DNA of 64,000 nt, from positions 195,509-259,508 of the forward strand of contig JANXCV010000003.1 of the NCBI GenBank assembly GCA_025059235.1. Reading direction: 5' to 3'. The notes beneath the pieces were generated by a model. That model was not told where the DNA came from. It saw nothing but the letters and a program-made list of their open reading frames with translations, and did not search any database. Numbering within the stretch: the first letter of the stretch is position 1; each line of letters starts with the position of its first letter. Position numbers and translations under genes: made by a program. Below, one piece after another: positions 1 to 7,726 of the stretch. Source of the stretch: Candidatus Calescibacterium sp. Lineage in GTDB: Bacteria; DRYD01.

Positions 1-602
1 TTACCTGCGAAGATTACGGGTAGCTGATAAGTTATACCCAGTCTGGGTTTAGGTCTAGCTGCAGCTATTAGTTGAGCCATTTCTACTACGTGTTTTACTG
101 TTCCTCCGTCTGTTCCACCGCTTAGGAGGATTATGTCTGGTCTCAATTCTCTGATTTTTTCTATTCTTTCGAATGGTTTTCTTCCGTCGTTGACTGCGAA
201 GGTATCAAGGACGATAGCTCCTCCGCCTAGAGCTGCTCTTTGAGCACTTTCTGCAGACATTTCTTTTACCACGCCTGCTACTACCATCTGCAAGCCACCG
301 CCTGCAGATGATGTGGATACATATATATCTACTCCCTCTTTCCCGTTGTCAGGTTTTATTAGGTTTTTATAGTCGTTTGTGAGTATCTTTTTATTTCTCA
401 GTTCTTGAACTTCTCTAAAGGCGTTTAGGACGCCGATGGTTACATCTTCTAAGGGAGCCTCTACTGTTGTTGGAGCTTCTCCCCTGGTTGTTAGCCTATA
501 CTCTCCGTTAGGTTGCCTTTCTATCAATATTGCTTTCGTTGTAGTAGATCCACAGTCTGTAGCTATTATAGTCTTTATTTCATCTGGATTGATTTTAGTC
601 AT
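1..602 (-). CDS. MutL/GlmL family mutase-associated protein (partial)
   Basis: Only the N-terminal ~200 residues are present; the gene runs off the left edge. It starts at an ATG at 602-600 behind an AAGGGGG-type ribosome site. Residues ~13-25 give the ASKHA phosphate motif DCGSTTTKAIL, and further on LSGGTDGG is typical of the MutL/GlmL family (PF13941; not the DNA mismatch-repair MutL). Relatives accompany B12-dependent carbon-skeleton and amino mutases (glutamate mutase; lysine 5,6-aminomutase, ornithine 4,5-aminomutase) and are thought to act as reactivation or accessory ATPases. The partner mutase is not visible and would lie to the left. With kdd at 30632 a role near lysine 5,6-aminomutase is an inference. 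The family is sure; the partner is not. Confidence 0.85.
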   Translation of the reverse strand, partial: MTKINPDEIKTIIATDCGSTTTKAILIERQPNGEYRLTTRGEAPTTVEAPLEDVTIGVLNAFREVQELRNKKILTNDYKNLIKPDNGKEGVDIYVSTSSAGGGLQMVVAGVVKEMSAESAQRAALGGGAIVLDTFAVNDGRKPFERIEKIRELRPDIILLSGGTDGGTVKHVVEMAQLIAAARPKPRLGITYQLPVIFAG

Positions 603-733
603 TTTCTACCCCCTTCTTATGATTATTCTTTAATTTCGTACTCATTCCCTCGTATGGAGGTTTTCACTGTTTAGAAATAGAATAGATAAACTAAGAATGA
701 ATAAATTAGAAATCTGTAAAAAGTTTTTTTCAA

Positions 734-1777
734 ATGTTGGGAATAATAAGCTTAGGTAACCAGGGGTTTGCTCTCTACTCATACCTCTCTTCAAAGGGAT
801 ATAAGGTTATCGCTTATACTACGAACAAAAATGTTTTATCTTTGAAGAGAATTGTTTCAACTGGCAAGATCGAAGGAGAGTTTGAAATATCCGCTACATC
901 TAAGATCCGGGACGTTTTGGAATCTGATATTGTTTTTGTTTGCTCTATAACTACTGCATATAAAGACATAGCAAGGATGATCGTCGAGTACTCAAATGAA
1001 ATCGATTTATCTAAAAAAATCTTTGTTCTTTTTTCAGGAAAACTAGGCGGAATCCTGGTATTTAATAAAATATTCAAAGACAGAGGTATACATACCAATG
1101 TAGTAGAGACTGACGCTATTTTTGCTTGCAGAAAAACTTCTATCGATACCGTATGGATAAGAGGGATAAAAAAATGGAACCTGTTGATTAGCAATAAAGA
1201 CTACTTAAGATCAGATGGGAATCTATACTTGTACAAAGTCATAAGAAATATCCTTGATGACATAAATCTTGAGGTTGCTGATAATTTTATTCAGAGAGGA
1301 TTGACAGATTTTGGCGCTATGGCTCATGCCCCAATAAGTATAATCAACCTAGCTAATATAGATTCAAAGAGAGATCTATTGTTTTACATCGATGGTATAA
1401 CTGAAAATACCGTCAAGATCATAGAAAAAGTCTACTTAGAATTTAATCAAGTAGCCCAAGCTTTTGATACTTATATTATTCATCCGATAGAACTATTGGA
1501 CAGATATTATGGTACTGTGAAAAATAGTCTTCTTGATGCTATAAAGAATGTTCCGAATTATAGGTTTACTAAGATGCCAGATAGTATATACGATAGATTT
1601 CTTTACGAAGATGTCTTAAGTACGCTTTATCCCTTGACACTAATTTCTCGAAAGAAAAATGTAAAGATAATCTTGGTTCCCAGCATAGTTGATTTGATTT
1701 GTAGTGTTCTAGATATTGATAAGGAAAAGCAGGGAAGAACACTAGAAGATATGGATCTGGATAAGGTGGTTATATGA
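734..1777 (+). CDS. NAD/NADP octopine/nopaline dehydrogenase family protein
   Basis: A 347-residue protein with an N-terminal Rossmann motif (LGIISLGNQGFALYSYL) that senses NAD(P), followed by a central-to-C-terminal helical domain containing MAHAPISIINLANI. This resembles the conserved His-containing helix of opine dehydrogenases (PF02317). Family members reductively condense an amino acid with a 2-oxoacid, or oxidise the resulting opine; several homologues in fermenters act on other substrates, so the substrate is unknown. It is divergent from the MutL/GlmL gene with a 131-base spacer. Its stop overlaps the accC start by four bases (ATGA), so the two are co-translated. I see no good ribosome site before the ATG, only an A/T-rich tract. 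Confidence 0.6.
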   Translation: MLGIISLGNQGFALYSYLSSKGYKVIAYTTNKNVLSLKRIVSTGKIEGEFEISATSKIRDVLESDIVFVCSITTAYKDIARMIVEYSNEIDLSKKIFVLFSGKLGGILVFNKIFKDRGIHTNVVETDAIFACRKTSIDTVWIRGIKKWNLLISNKDYLRSDGNLYLYKVIRNILDDINLEVADNFIQRGLTDFGAMAHAPISIINLANIDSKRDLLFYIDGITENTVKIIEKVYLEFNQVAQAFDTYIIHPIELLDRYYGTVKNSLLDAIKNVPNYRFTKMPDSIYDRFLYEDVLSTLYPLTLISRKKNVKIILVPSIVDLICSVLDIDKEKQGRTLEDMDLDKVVI

Positions 1778-3135
1778 AGAAAGTATTAGTTGCAAACAGA
1801 GGGGAAATAGCATTAAGAATTATAAGAACTCTAAGGGAAATGGGGATAAAAAGTGTAGCGATTTATTCCCAGGTAGACAAGGATAGTTTACATGTCCAGT
1901 TTGCCGATGAAGCAATATGTATAGGAAAGGATGATGCTTCTTCAACTTACTTGAACATACCGAATATAATATCGGCTGCACTGATAACCAAGTCTGATGC
2001 TATTCATCCAGGTTATGGCTTTCTCTCTGAAAACTATAAGTTTTCACAGATATGTAGATCACATGGTATTATTTTTATTGGTCCTTCTCCGGATAATATA
2101 AGGGATATGGGGGATAAGGTCAAGGCTAAGGAGATAGCAAGTAGTCTAGGTGTTCCATTGATCCCCTCTACCGGAGTAGTAAGAGATATAAGTCAGGTAA
2201 AGGATTTTATAAAAAGTCATGGTTTACCTGTGATTATTAAGGCTGCCGGTGGTGGTGGAGGACGTGGAATGAGAATAATCGAAAATCCCTCTGAAATAGA
2301 AACCAAACTAACTCAAGCCTCCATGGAAGCTAAATCTTTCTTTTCTAATCCCGATGTATATATCGAAAAACTTATACTTAATCCTAAGCATATTGAGGTC
2401 CAGATAATTGGAGATAACTATCGGGTTTACCACCTATTTGAAAGGGATTGTACTGTTCAAAGAAGACACCAAAAAATAATAGAAGAAGCAACCTCCCTCC
2501 TACCCCAAGAAATAAAAACCAAAATAATACAAGATGCCATAAAGATAGCAGAAAAAATAAATTACACTAACGCAGGAACCATAGAATTTCTCTATGATCC
2601 GGATTCCAAACAGCACTATTTCATAGAGATGAATACCAGGATTCAGGTGGAACATCCTGTCACGGAAATGGTAACCAACACTGATATCGTAAAGCTACAG
2701 GTTCTAGCAGCTATGGGTCAGGATATATCCCATCTCATACCGAATAGATACGATGGCTATGCTATTGAACTAAGAATATACGCAGAAGATTCCTACAAGT
2801 TCACCCCATCCATCGGCACAATAACCAAAACCTACTTCCCATCTTTTAGAGATGTAAGGGTAGATACAGCAGTTTACCCAGGGTACAACATAACACAGTT
2901 TTATGACAACATGATTTGTAAGCTAATAGTAAAAGGGGAAAGTAGGCAGGAAGCAATAAGGAGAACTAAAATCTACCTGGACCAAGTAATAATAGAAGGA
3001 GTAAATACTAACATACAACTGCTAAAGGATATTCTAGATGACCAAGATTATAAGGATTATTTCTATCATACTAGAAGTGTTGATGAGTTGATTCAACGAA
3101 GAACAGGCAAAGAAACGATTAAAGCTAAGTCATAA
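1774..3135 (+). CDS. accC: Acetyl-CoA carboxylase biotin carboxylase subunit AccC
   Basis: A 453-residue biotin carboxylase, the normal length for the stand-alone subunit. It opens with the family signature KKVLVANRGEIALRIIRTL. The ATP-grasp glycine loop (AAGGGGGRGMR) lies near residue 160-170, and the catalytic segment EMNTRIQVEHPVTE lies near residue 290. It carboxylates biotin on the carrier protein with ATP and bicarbonate, the first half reaction of malonyl-CoA formation (or of a related acyl-CoA/pyruvate carboxylase). The biotin carrier AccB and the carboxyltransferase subunits are not adjacent. acpP lies two genes downstream, which fits fatty-acid synthesis. It overlaps the preceding dehydrogenase by four bases. 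Confidence 0.95.
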   Translation: MKKVLVANRGEIALRIIRTLREMGIKSVAIYSQVDKDSLHVQFADEAICIGKDDASSTYLNIPNIISAALITKSDAIHPGYGFLSENYKFSQICRSHGIIFIGPSPDNIRDMGDKVKAKEIASSLGVPLIPSTGVVRDISQVKDFIKSHGLPVIIKAAGGGGGRGMRIIENPSEIETKLTQASMEAKSFFSNPDVYIEKLILNPKHIEVQIIGDNYRVYHLFERDCTVQRRHQKIIEEATSLLPQEIKTKIIQDAIKIAEKINYTNAGTIEFLYDPDSKQHYFIEMNTRIQVEHPVTEMVTNTDIVKLQVLAAMGQDISHLIPNRYDGYAIELRIYAEDSYKFTPSIGTITKTYFPSFRDVRVDTAVYPGYNITQFYDNMICKLIVKGESRQEAIRRTKIYLDQVIIEGVNTNIQLLKDILDDQDYKDYFYHTRSVDELIQRRTGKETIKAKS

Positions 3136-3184
3136 AAAGGATAATCTCTAAAGGTAAAGAATAGATAAAGTGGGAGGGTATATT

Positions 3185-3766
3185 ATGGCAAAGATAAGAG
3201 TAGGAGTGCTAGGTTTGCAAGGTGGATTCCTGGAACATATCCATATGCTCGGAGCTCTGAACGTCGAAAGCAAAATAATAAAATATCCCGAAGAGCTAGA
3301 AGATGTTCAAGCTCTAATAATTCCCGGTGGTGAAAGCACCACTATTGACAGGTTAATGAGTGATGAATTTAGACAAAGTATAGTCGAAGCTAATAAAAGC
3401 AGAGGTATCCCTATTTTTGGAACCTGTGCCGGTGCTATCATCTTAGCAAAAAAAATACACAACGGAAAAGAATGGCAAAAACCACTCGGACTAATAGATA
3501 TAGAAATAAAAAGGAATGCATATGGCAGGCAAATAGATAGCTTCGACACTGTCATAAATATTCCATCCCTTGGAACACTGATCAGAGCAGTCTTTATAAG
3601 ATCACCCGAGATCGTCAACATAGGTCCAAAGGTAAAAGAATTGGCTAACTTCGAAGAATTACCAGTTCTAGTCCAAGAAGGCAATGTACTTGTTTCTACC
3701 TTTCACCCAGAGTTATCAGTAAACCCAGTTGTACATAAATATTTCCTGAGTCTTGTAAAAAGCTAG
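3185..3766 (+). CDS. pdxT: Pyridoxal 5'-phosphate synthase glutaminase subunit PdxT
   Basis: A class I glutamine amidotransferase that supplies ammonia to PdxS in the DXP-independent route to pyridoxal phosphate. I chose the ATG at 3185 because GGGAGG at 3171-3177 is correctly spaced for it; the upstream GTG at 3170 would place that site inside the gene. This gives 193 residues, the usual length. VGVLGLQGGFLEH starts the protein; the nucleophile is Cys81 in FGTCAGAI, and the triad His174/Glu176 is in TFHPEL. IIPGGESTTI is the oxyanion region. pdxS, its usual partner, is not adjacent. The 3' end is followed nine bases later by a pseudoknot element. Confidence 0.95.
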   Translation: MAKIRVGVLGLQGGFLEHIHMLGALNVESKIIKYPEELEDVQALIIPGGESTTIDRLMSDEFRQSIVEANKSRGIPIFGTCAGAIILAKKIHNGKEWQKPLGLIDIEIKRNAYGRQIDSFDTVINIPSLGTLIRAVFIRSPEIVNIGPKVKELANFEELPVLVQEGNVLVSTFHPELSVNPVVHKYFLSLVKS

Positions 3767-3774
3767 CTATCTAT

Positions 3775-3816
3775 TACCGCTGGAGCTGGTAAGCGGTATA
3801 TAAAACATTCCAGCTC
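3775..3816 (+). promoter_or_regulatory. H-type RNA pseudoknot upstream of acpP (copy 1)
   Basis: Stem 1 pairs TACCGCT (3775-3781) with AGCGGTA (3792-3798), seven perfect pairs. The hairpin loop contains GAGCTGG (3783-3789), which is complementary to CCAGCTC (3810-3816), seven more perfect pairs. Loop 1 is one base, loop 2 two bases and loop 3 an A/T-rich eleven bases, textbook H-type geometry. The element lies nine bases after the pdxT stop, and its last pair ends ten bases before AAGGAGG of acpP. A near-identical copy precedes another gene at 59358-59392. I do not recognise a known class. A translation-controlling leader is the inference. Confidence 0.7.
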
Positions 3817-3837
3817 AAAGCATAAGGAGGAAAAGAT

Positions 3838-4086
3838 ATGAGCAGAGACGAGATCTTCCAAAAACTAGTAAAAATAGTCTCCCAAAAACTACAGGTTCAC
3901 GAAAGTGAAATAAAAGAAGATTCATCATTTGTGGATGATTTTGGAGCAGATTCTCTAGATCTAGTAGAACTAATAATGAAAATCGAAGAAGAGTTTGGCA
4001 TAGAAATAAGTGATGAACAAAGCCAAAAAATACTAACCGTAAAAGATGCTATCGATTTCATAGAATCAAAACTAAGTAAGGTATAA
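3838..4086 (+). CDS. acpP: Acyl carrier protein
   Basis: An 82-residue acidic protein with the phosphopantetheine attachment motif GADSLDLVELIM; the modified serine is Ser39. It carries growing acyl chains in fatty-acid synthesis in the cytoplasm. Length, charge and the helix IEEEFGIEISDEQSQKI match canonical AcpP. It has a strong AAGGAGG site and is preceded by the pseudoknot element at 3775-3816. It is not next to fabD, fabG or fabF here but sits between pdxT and a PilZ gene. That arrangement is unusual, although accC lies just upstream. Confidence 0.95.
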   Translation: MSRDEIFQKLVKIVSQKLQVHESEIKEDSSFVDDFGADSLDLVELIMKIEEEFGIEISDEQSQKILTVKDAIDFIESKLSKV

Positions 4087-4095
4087 ATATGAACA

Positions 4096-4509
4096 ATGTG
4101 GGCATTTGGAAAGAAAAAAGGAGAGAAAAGTAAAGAACAACAGCAAGGTCCCTTAACATATCAAAGACAGTATGTCAGAATAAACAGAGACATAGGAATT
4201 ATATCCCCAGACATACCTGGCTATAAAACAGTAACACGTGATATAAGTTTAGGAGGAGCAAAAATAGTCTTACCTAAGTTTTTTTCAATAGGAACCATAA
4301 TAAAAATAGCAATAGATTTTGAAAATCATAATAAACCCCTCGAACTATCAGCAGAAATTGTATGGATAAAAGAAATTGAACCTAACCGTAAATACGAAGC
4401 AGGATTAAAATTTATATACACCAACCCAGAACAACAACAAAAAGTAGAAAAGTATATTCTGTATATATTAGAAACCCAGAGCAATTGGTACAAAACTTTG
4501 GAGGATTAA
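4096..4509 (+). CDS. PilZ domain protein (putative cyclic-di-GMP receptor)
   Basis: A 137-residue soluble protein. After a lysine-rich start the PilZ signature is complete: RQYVR near residue 25-29 (RxxxR) and RDISLGGAKI near residue 50-58 (D/NxSxxG). Both contact cyclic di-GMP in known PilZ proteins. The rest is a single beta-barrel followed by a C-terminal helix (PEQQQKVEKYILYIL). No enzymatic domain is fused. It lies nine bases after acpP. The target is not shown by the context; pilus/secretion genes elsewhere in the window are possible clients, by inference only. Confidence 0.8.
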   Translation: MWAFGKKKGEKSKEQQQGPLTYQRQYVRINRDIGIISPDIPGYKTVTRDISLGGAKIVLPKFFSIGTIIKIAIDFENHNKPLELSAEIVWIKEIEPNRKYEAGLKFIYTNPEQQQKVEKYILYILETQSNWYKTLED

Positions 4510-4524
4510 AACAAAAACGTCGAT

Positions 4525-5211
4525 ATGTTTCTATGGAATCTCGAAACAAATAGACAAAAATACACACCAAAACTACAAGAAAAAAGAATAGAGATATTTG
4601 AAGAATACAAGAAAAAGATAGCAGAGGATTTATCTAAAAAATTTGAAGATGTGATCCATATACCCTATGGTACCGTTGATTGGTTATCTAGGAATTATCC
4701 TATAGTTGTTCTAAAAGACCGCTCTTTTTTAAGAAAGATTGTTGAATATATTAAGAATGAACTGGGTTTCAATTATTTGAACTATATAACTGCTGTCGAT
4801 TACTATTTGCATAATGTTTTTCATGTGGTCTATGAATTTACAAAGATTCCCCTCAAGACCGACTCTCTAGCTGTTGAGGAAACCGAAATTGAACTCGAAA
4901 AAGACATAAAAGTGAATCTAAACTTTAGCTATAGATTAAGGTTGATCGTTGTTTTAGACCGAGACGATCCAAAGATAGACAGTATAGAAGATATCTACAG
5001 GACTGCCGATTGGCATGAAAGAGAAACCTATGACCTATTTGGGATAGTGTTTCAGAATAGGATAAATCCATTGGAAAGGATACTAATGCCTAACGAATGG
5101 GAAGGATTCCCATTACGAAAAGACTTCTTCCATGAAAGAATAATACCACATCCTTTCCTAGAAGCTTATTATGTTGTGAAGAAAGTAAAAGAACTAGAGG
5201 AGAGGAAATAA
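4525..5211 (+). CDS. nuoC: NADH-quinone oxidoreductase subunit C (orphan)
   Basis: A 228-residue NuoC/30-kDa subunit. The family segment DWHERETYDLFGI followed by NEWEGFPLRKDFF near the C-terminus is diagnostic. NuoC forms part of the peripheral arm of complex I, and related proteins occur in membrane-bound hydrogenases. Unusually no nuoA, B, D or hydrogenase gene lies nearby; the neighbours are a PilZ gene and a LolA-like gene. The only in-frame start is ATG at 4525, whose nearest SD-like sequence (GGAGG, ~4500) is about 20 bases away, so initiation may be weak or coupled. The N-terminal ~45 residues are highly charged. Confidence 0.85.
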   Translation: MFLWNLETNRQKYTPKLQEKRIEIFEEYKKKIAEDLSKKFEDVIHIPYGTVDWLSRNYPIVVLKDRSFLRKIVEYIKNELGFNYLNYITAVDYYLHNVFHVVYEFTKIPLKTDSLAVEETEIELEKDIKVNLNFSYRLRLIVVLDRDDPKIDSIEDIYRTADWHERETYDLFGIVFQNRINPLERILMPNEWEGFPLRKDFFHERIIPHPFLEAYYVVKKVKELEERK

Positions 5212-5215
5212 AAAA

Positions 5216-5878
5216 GTGAGATCTTTAATTTTTGTTTTTATTCTAACCTTTGTCAGTATTTTTGCTAGAACTGAAAATATAAACATACCAGCCGAAGAAA
5301 TCATTGATAGAATGACCCTCAGTATCTACGGCTTATCCTCGTATACCTGTAAAGTGAAAATGAATGCAAACATTGTAGATTATGGTATAAATATTTCTTT
5401 TAAGGGAAGTGTTTACTTTAAAGAGCCAAACAAGTTGGCTCTCAAACTTGATAATTTACCCGAAGAAGTACAGGAAAAGTATAGGATTTCTTTTACTCAA
5501 ACCGCTGTTCCCGGAATGGTTTCAAAAACTTATAAAGAAAAGTACAAAATCAAACTTACGGGAATTAGAAATTTTACAAACAATAGAAAGGTCTACATCT
5601 TGTATATGGAACCGTACAAAAAAAGTAGTGTAAAAAATGTAATTATGTTCGTTGATTCTGAAAATTATACAATACCCAAATCGATAATATTTTATACAGA
5701 TGGAGGGAAAATAGTAATCGAACAGGCATATGCAAAGATAGAAAAGTACTATTTGCCTGTCAAGCAAGACGTATTGTTCGATTTTCCAAAGATTCGAGCT
5801 AATCTTATTTCTGAATTCTACGACTATCAGCTAAATGTCAATATAGATGATCAAGTGTTTGAACAAGGGAAGAAATAG
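5216..5878 (+). CDS. LolA-like outer-membrane lipoprotein carrier/sorting protein
   Basis: A 220-residue secreted protein starting at GTG. Residues 1-17 form a signal peptide (MRSLIFVFILTFVSIFA then RTEN). The mature part alternates short beta strands with motifs seen in LolA/LolB-fold proteins: KGSVYFKEPNKLALKL, and later YTIPKSIIFYTDGGKIVIEQAYAKIEKYYLPVK. Such proteins shuttle lipoproteins or other lipids through the periplasm, which supports a diderm cell. GAGGAGAGG before the start belongs to the end of nuoC, so the two genes are coupled. Sequence identity to true LolA is not obvious by eye. Confidence 0.55.
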   Translation: MRSLIFVFILTFVSIFARTENINIPAEEIIDRMTLSIYGLSSYTCKVKMNANIVDYGINISFKGSVYFKEPNKLALKLDNLPEEVQEKYRISFTQTAVPGMVSKTYKEKYKIKLTGIRNFTNNRKVYILYMEPYKKSSVKNVIMFVDSENYTIPKSIIFYTDGGKIVIEQAYAKIEKYYLPVKQDVLFDFPKIRANLISEFYDYQLNVNIDDQVFEQGKK

Positions 5879-5881
5879 GAA

Positions 5882-6904
5882 ATGAAATCGATATCTAAGG
5901 TAGAGAATAAGAGGGGACTGGGGATTTTAGAGCTGGAGGAACCTAAATTTGTTTCTGAAGAGGATGTTCTAGTAGAAGTCGATGCCGTTTCCATATGTGG
6001 AACCGATCTGCATATTTATGAATGGGATGATTGGGCAAGGAACAGAATCAAGATACCCCGGGTACTTGGGCACGAAGGCACAGGAAGAATCATAAAGATA
6101 GGTAGTAAAGTCAAAGGATTACATGAAGGCCAAAGAGTTTCTTTCGAAAGTCATATCCCTTGCTTTAGATGCTATCAATGCAAAACGGGAAGACCTCATA
6201 TATGCTCAGATTTAAAGATTTTAGGTATAGATGTCGACGGATTATTCAGGAAATACGTCGTCGTACCGCACTTTATTGTTATTCCGAATGATTTGGATTA
6301 TGATGAAGCCGCTTTGCTTGAGCCGTTGGGTAATGCCTTCCACGCTCTGTCTAAAGTCGATATTAGGGGAAAATACGTAGGTATTTTGGGAGATGGTCCA
6401 ATAGCTATGTTTCTATTCTATTTTGCTCAAAAGTTCGGCCCAGCCAAAATATTCCTAGTAGGAGCCAATAATTATAGGATAGATTTTGCAAAAAAAATCA
6501 ACTACAGCAACCATCCAATCCTCAACTATTTTGAGGATAACATTTTGCAGGTAATTAAAGATCAAACAAATGGAAGAATGCTAGACATCGTCTTTGAAAT
6601 GGCAGGATCAAAAAATACAGTAGAACTAGGTATAGAACTGCTTTCCATGGGAGGAAAACTCATAGCATTCGGAATATTACCAAGCAAAATAGAAATAGAC
6701 TACAACCAACTAATATTTAAATCGATAGATATTATATCCGTCAACGGTAGGATTTTATTTGATAGCTGGTTTGTGATGTTAGATACTATCAAGAAAGGGG
6801 AGTTGAGGAAGTTTATAACCTACGAGGTCGAATTTACAAATTACCAAGAAGCTTTTGAATTACTACTAAGAAAAGAAGCTTTGAAAATCATTATAAAAAT
6901 ATAG
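5882..6904 (+). CDS. tdh: L-threonine 3-dehydrogenase / zinc medium-chain dehydrogenase
   Basis: A 340-residue medium-chain dehydrogenase. Catalytic zinc ligands appear in ICGTDLHIYEWDDWA (Cys39, with His44 conserved in Tdh) and GHEGTG (His64-Glu65). The structural zinc site is Cys94, Cys97, Cys100 and Cys108. The NAD-binding GDGPIA loop follows. The string CGTDLHIYEWD is characteristic of L-threonine 3-dehydrogenase, which oxidises threonine to 2-amino-3-ketobutyrate. The partner ligase (kbl) is not adjacent. It starts four bases after the LolA-like gene. Related polyol dehydrogenases are the alternative. Confidence 0.85.
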   Translation: MKSISKVENKRGLGILELEEPKFVSEEDVLVEVDAVSICGTDLHIYEWDDWARNRIKIPRVLGHEGTGRIIKIGSKVKGLHEGQRVSFESHIPCFRCYQCKTGRPHICSDLKILGIDVDGLFRKYVVVPHFIVIPNDLDYDEAALLEPLGNAFHALSKVDIRGKYVGILGDGPIAMFLFYFAQKFGPAKIFLVGANNYRIDFAKKINYSNHPILNYFEDNILQVIKDQTNGRMLDIVFEMAGSKNTVELGIELLSMGGKLIAFGILPSKIEIDYNQLIFKSIDIISVNGRILFDSWFVMLDTIKKGELRKFITYEVEFTNYQEAFELLLRKEALKIIIKI

Positions 6905-6913
6905 GTTATTCAT

Positions 6914-7726
6914 ATGGAATTAGTGTTAGCAACGATACTCTTTTTGCTATTATTCTTTGAAAACATTGTGTTTATCAGGTTTTGTATTTCTAACCGAATC
7001 TTCGGGGTTGTTTTGCCAAAGATTATAACTTTTATTCTAGCCGTATTATCTTTGAACTATTACGAGTTTATGGTTTCTTTTATATTCTTGAATTTATCTT
7101 TGTCTTTTTTTACCGCTTTTGTCTATCAGCCTGAGTATAGGTTCTTCTTTATAAAGTATAAAAATATGGATTTTAACGATACTGGTTTTATAAAGAGATT
7201 GTTTGGGATAAATGATAATCCTGTAGTTTCTACCAAATTTCTGGATGAACTTATTGAAGCGGTATATAATTTATCTGAAAAGAGGATAGGAGCTTTGATC
7301 GTTCTGGAGAGGAAAATATCTCTGGATTACTATATAAACAATGGTTATTCTATTAACTCGGATGTCAATGGTGCCATATTAGAAAGTATTTTCAATAAAA
7401 ATTCTCCGCTTCACGATGGTGCTGTTATAATAAGGGATGGGAAAATTGTTGCAGCCAAATGTTTTTTACCGTTAAATACTTCAGAGGTTTTAGAGGTTGA
7501 GGGAAAAGTTTTTTATTCTCTGGGTGCCAGGCATAGAGCCGGAATCGGAATAACCCAAACTACAGATGCAGTAAGTATCGTAGTCTCTGAAACTACCTCC
7601 GCAGTATCTTTCTGCTATGACGGAAAGATAAATTATAATATCTCTTCTGAACAGCTATACGATCTGCTTAAAAGAGAAATAATACTTAATACCATTCCTT
7701 TTGAAAAAATAGAGAAGCTATCGTAA
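6914..7726 (+). CDS. cdaA: Membrane diadenylate cyclase CdaA
   Basis: A 270-residue protein with about three N-terminal membrane segments (residues 1-75) and a C-terminal DAC domain. The catalytic DGA motif (SPLHDGAVIIRDG, near residue 168) and the RHR motif (LGARHRAGIG, near residue 205) are intact, so it should make cyclic di-AMP from two ATP. In many bacteria cdaA is followed by the YbbR-domain regulator cdaR and glmM. Here the next gene, overlapping by one base, encodes a WYL-domain protein instead. Confidence 0.93.
   Translation: MELVLATILFLLLFFENIVFIRFCISNRIFGVVLPKIITFILAVLSLNYYEFMVSFIFLNLSLSFFTAFVYQPEYRFFFIKYKNMDFNDTGFIKRLFGINDNPVVSTKFLDELIEAVYNLSEKRIGALIVLERKISLDYYINNGYSINSDVNGAILESIFNKNSPLHDGAVIIRDGKIVAAKCFLPLNTSEVLEVEGKVFYSLGARHRAGIGITQTTDAVSIVVSETTSAVSFCYDGKINYNISSEQLYDLLKREIILNTIPFEKIEKLS

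Noticed and set aside
3775..3816. preQ1, SAM-II or glutamine-II riboswitch as an identity for the pseudoknots
   Set aside because: They share only the H-type topology; the conserved core sequences of those classes are not present.
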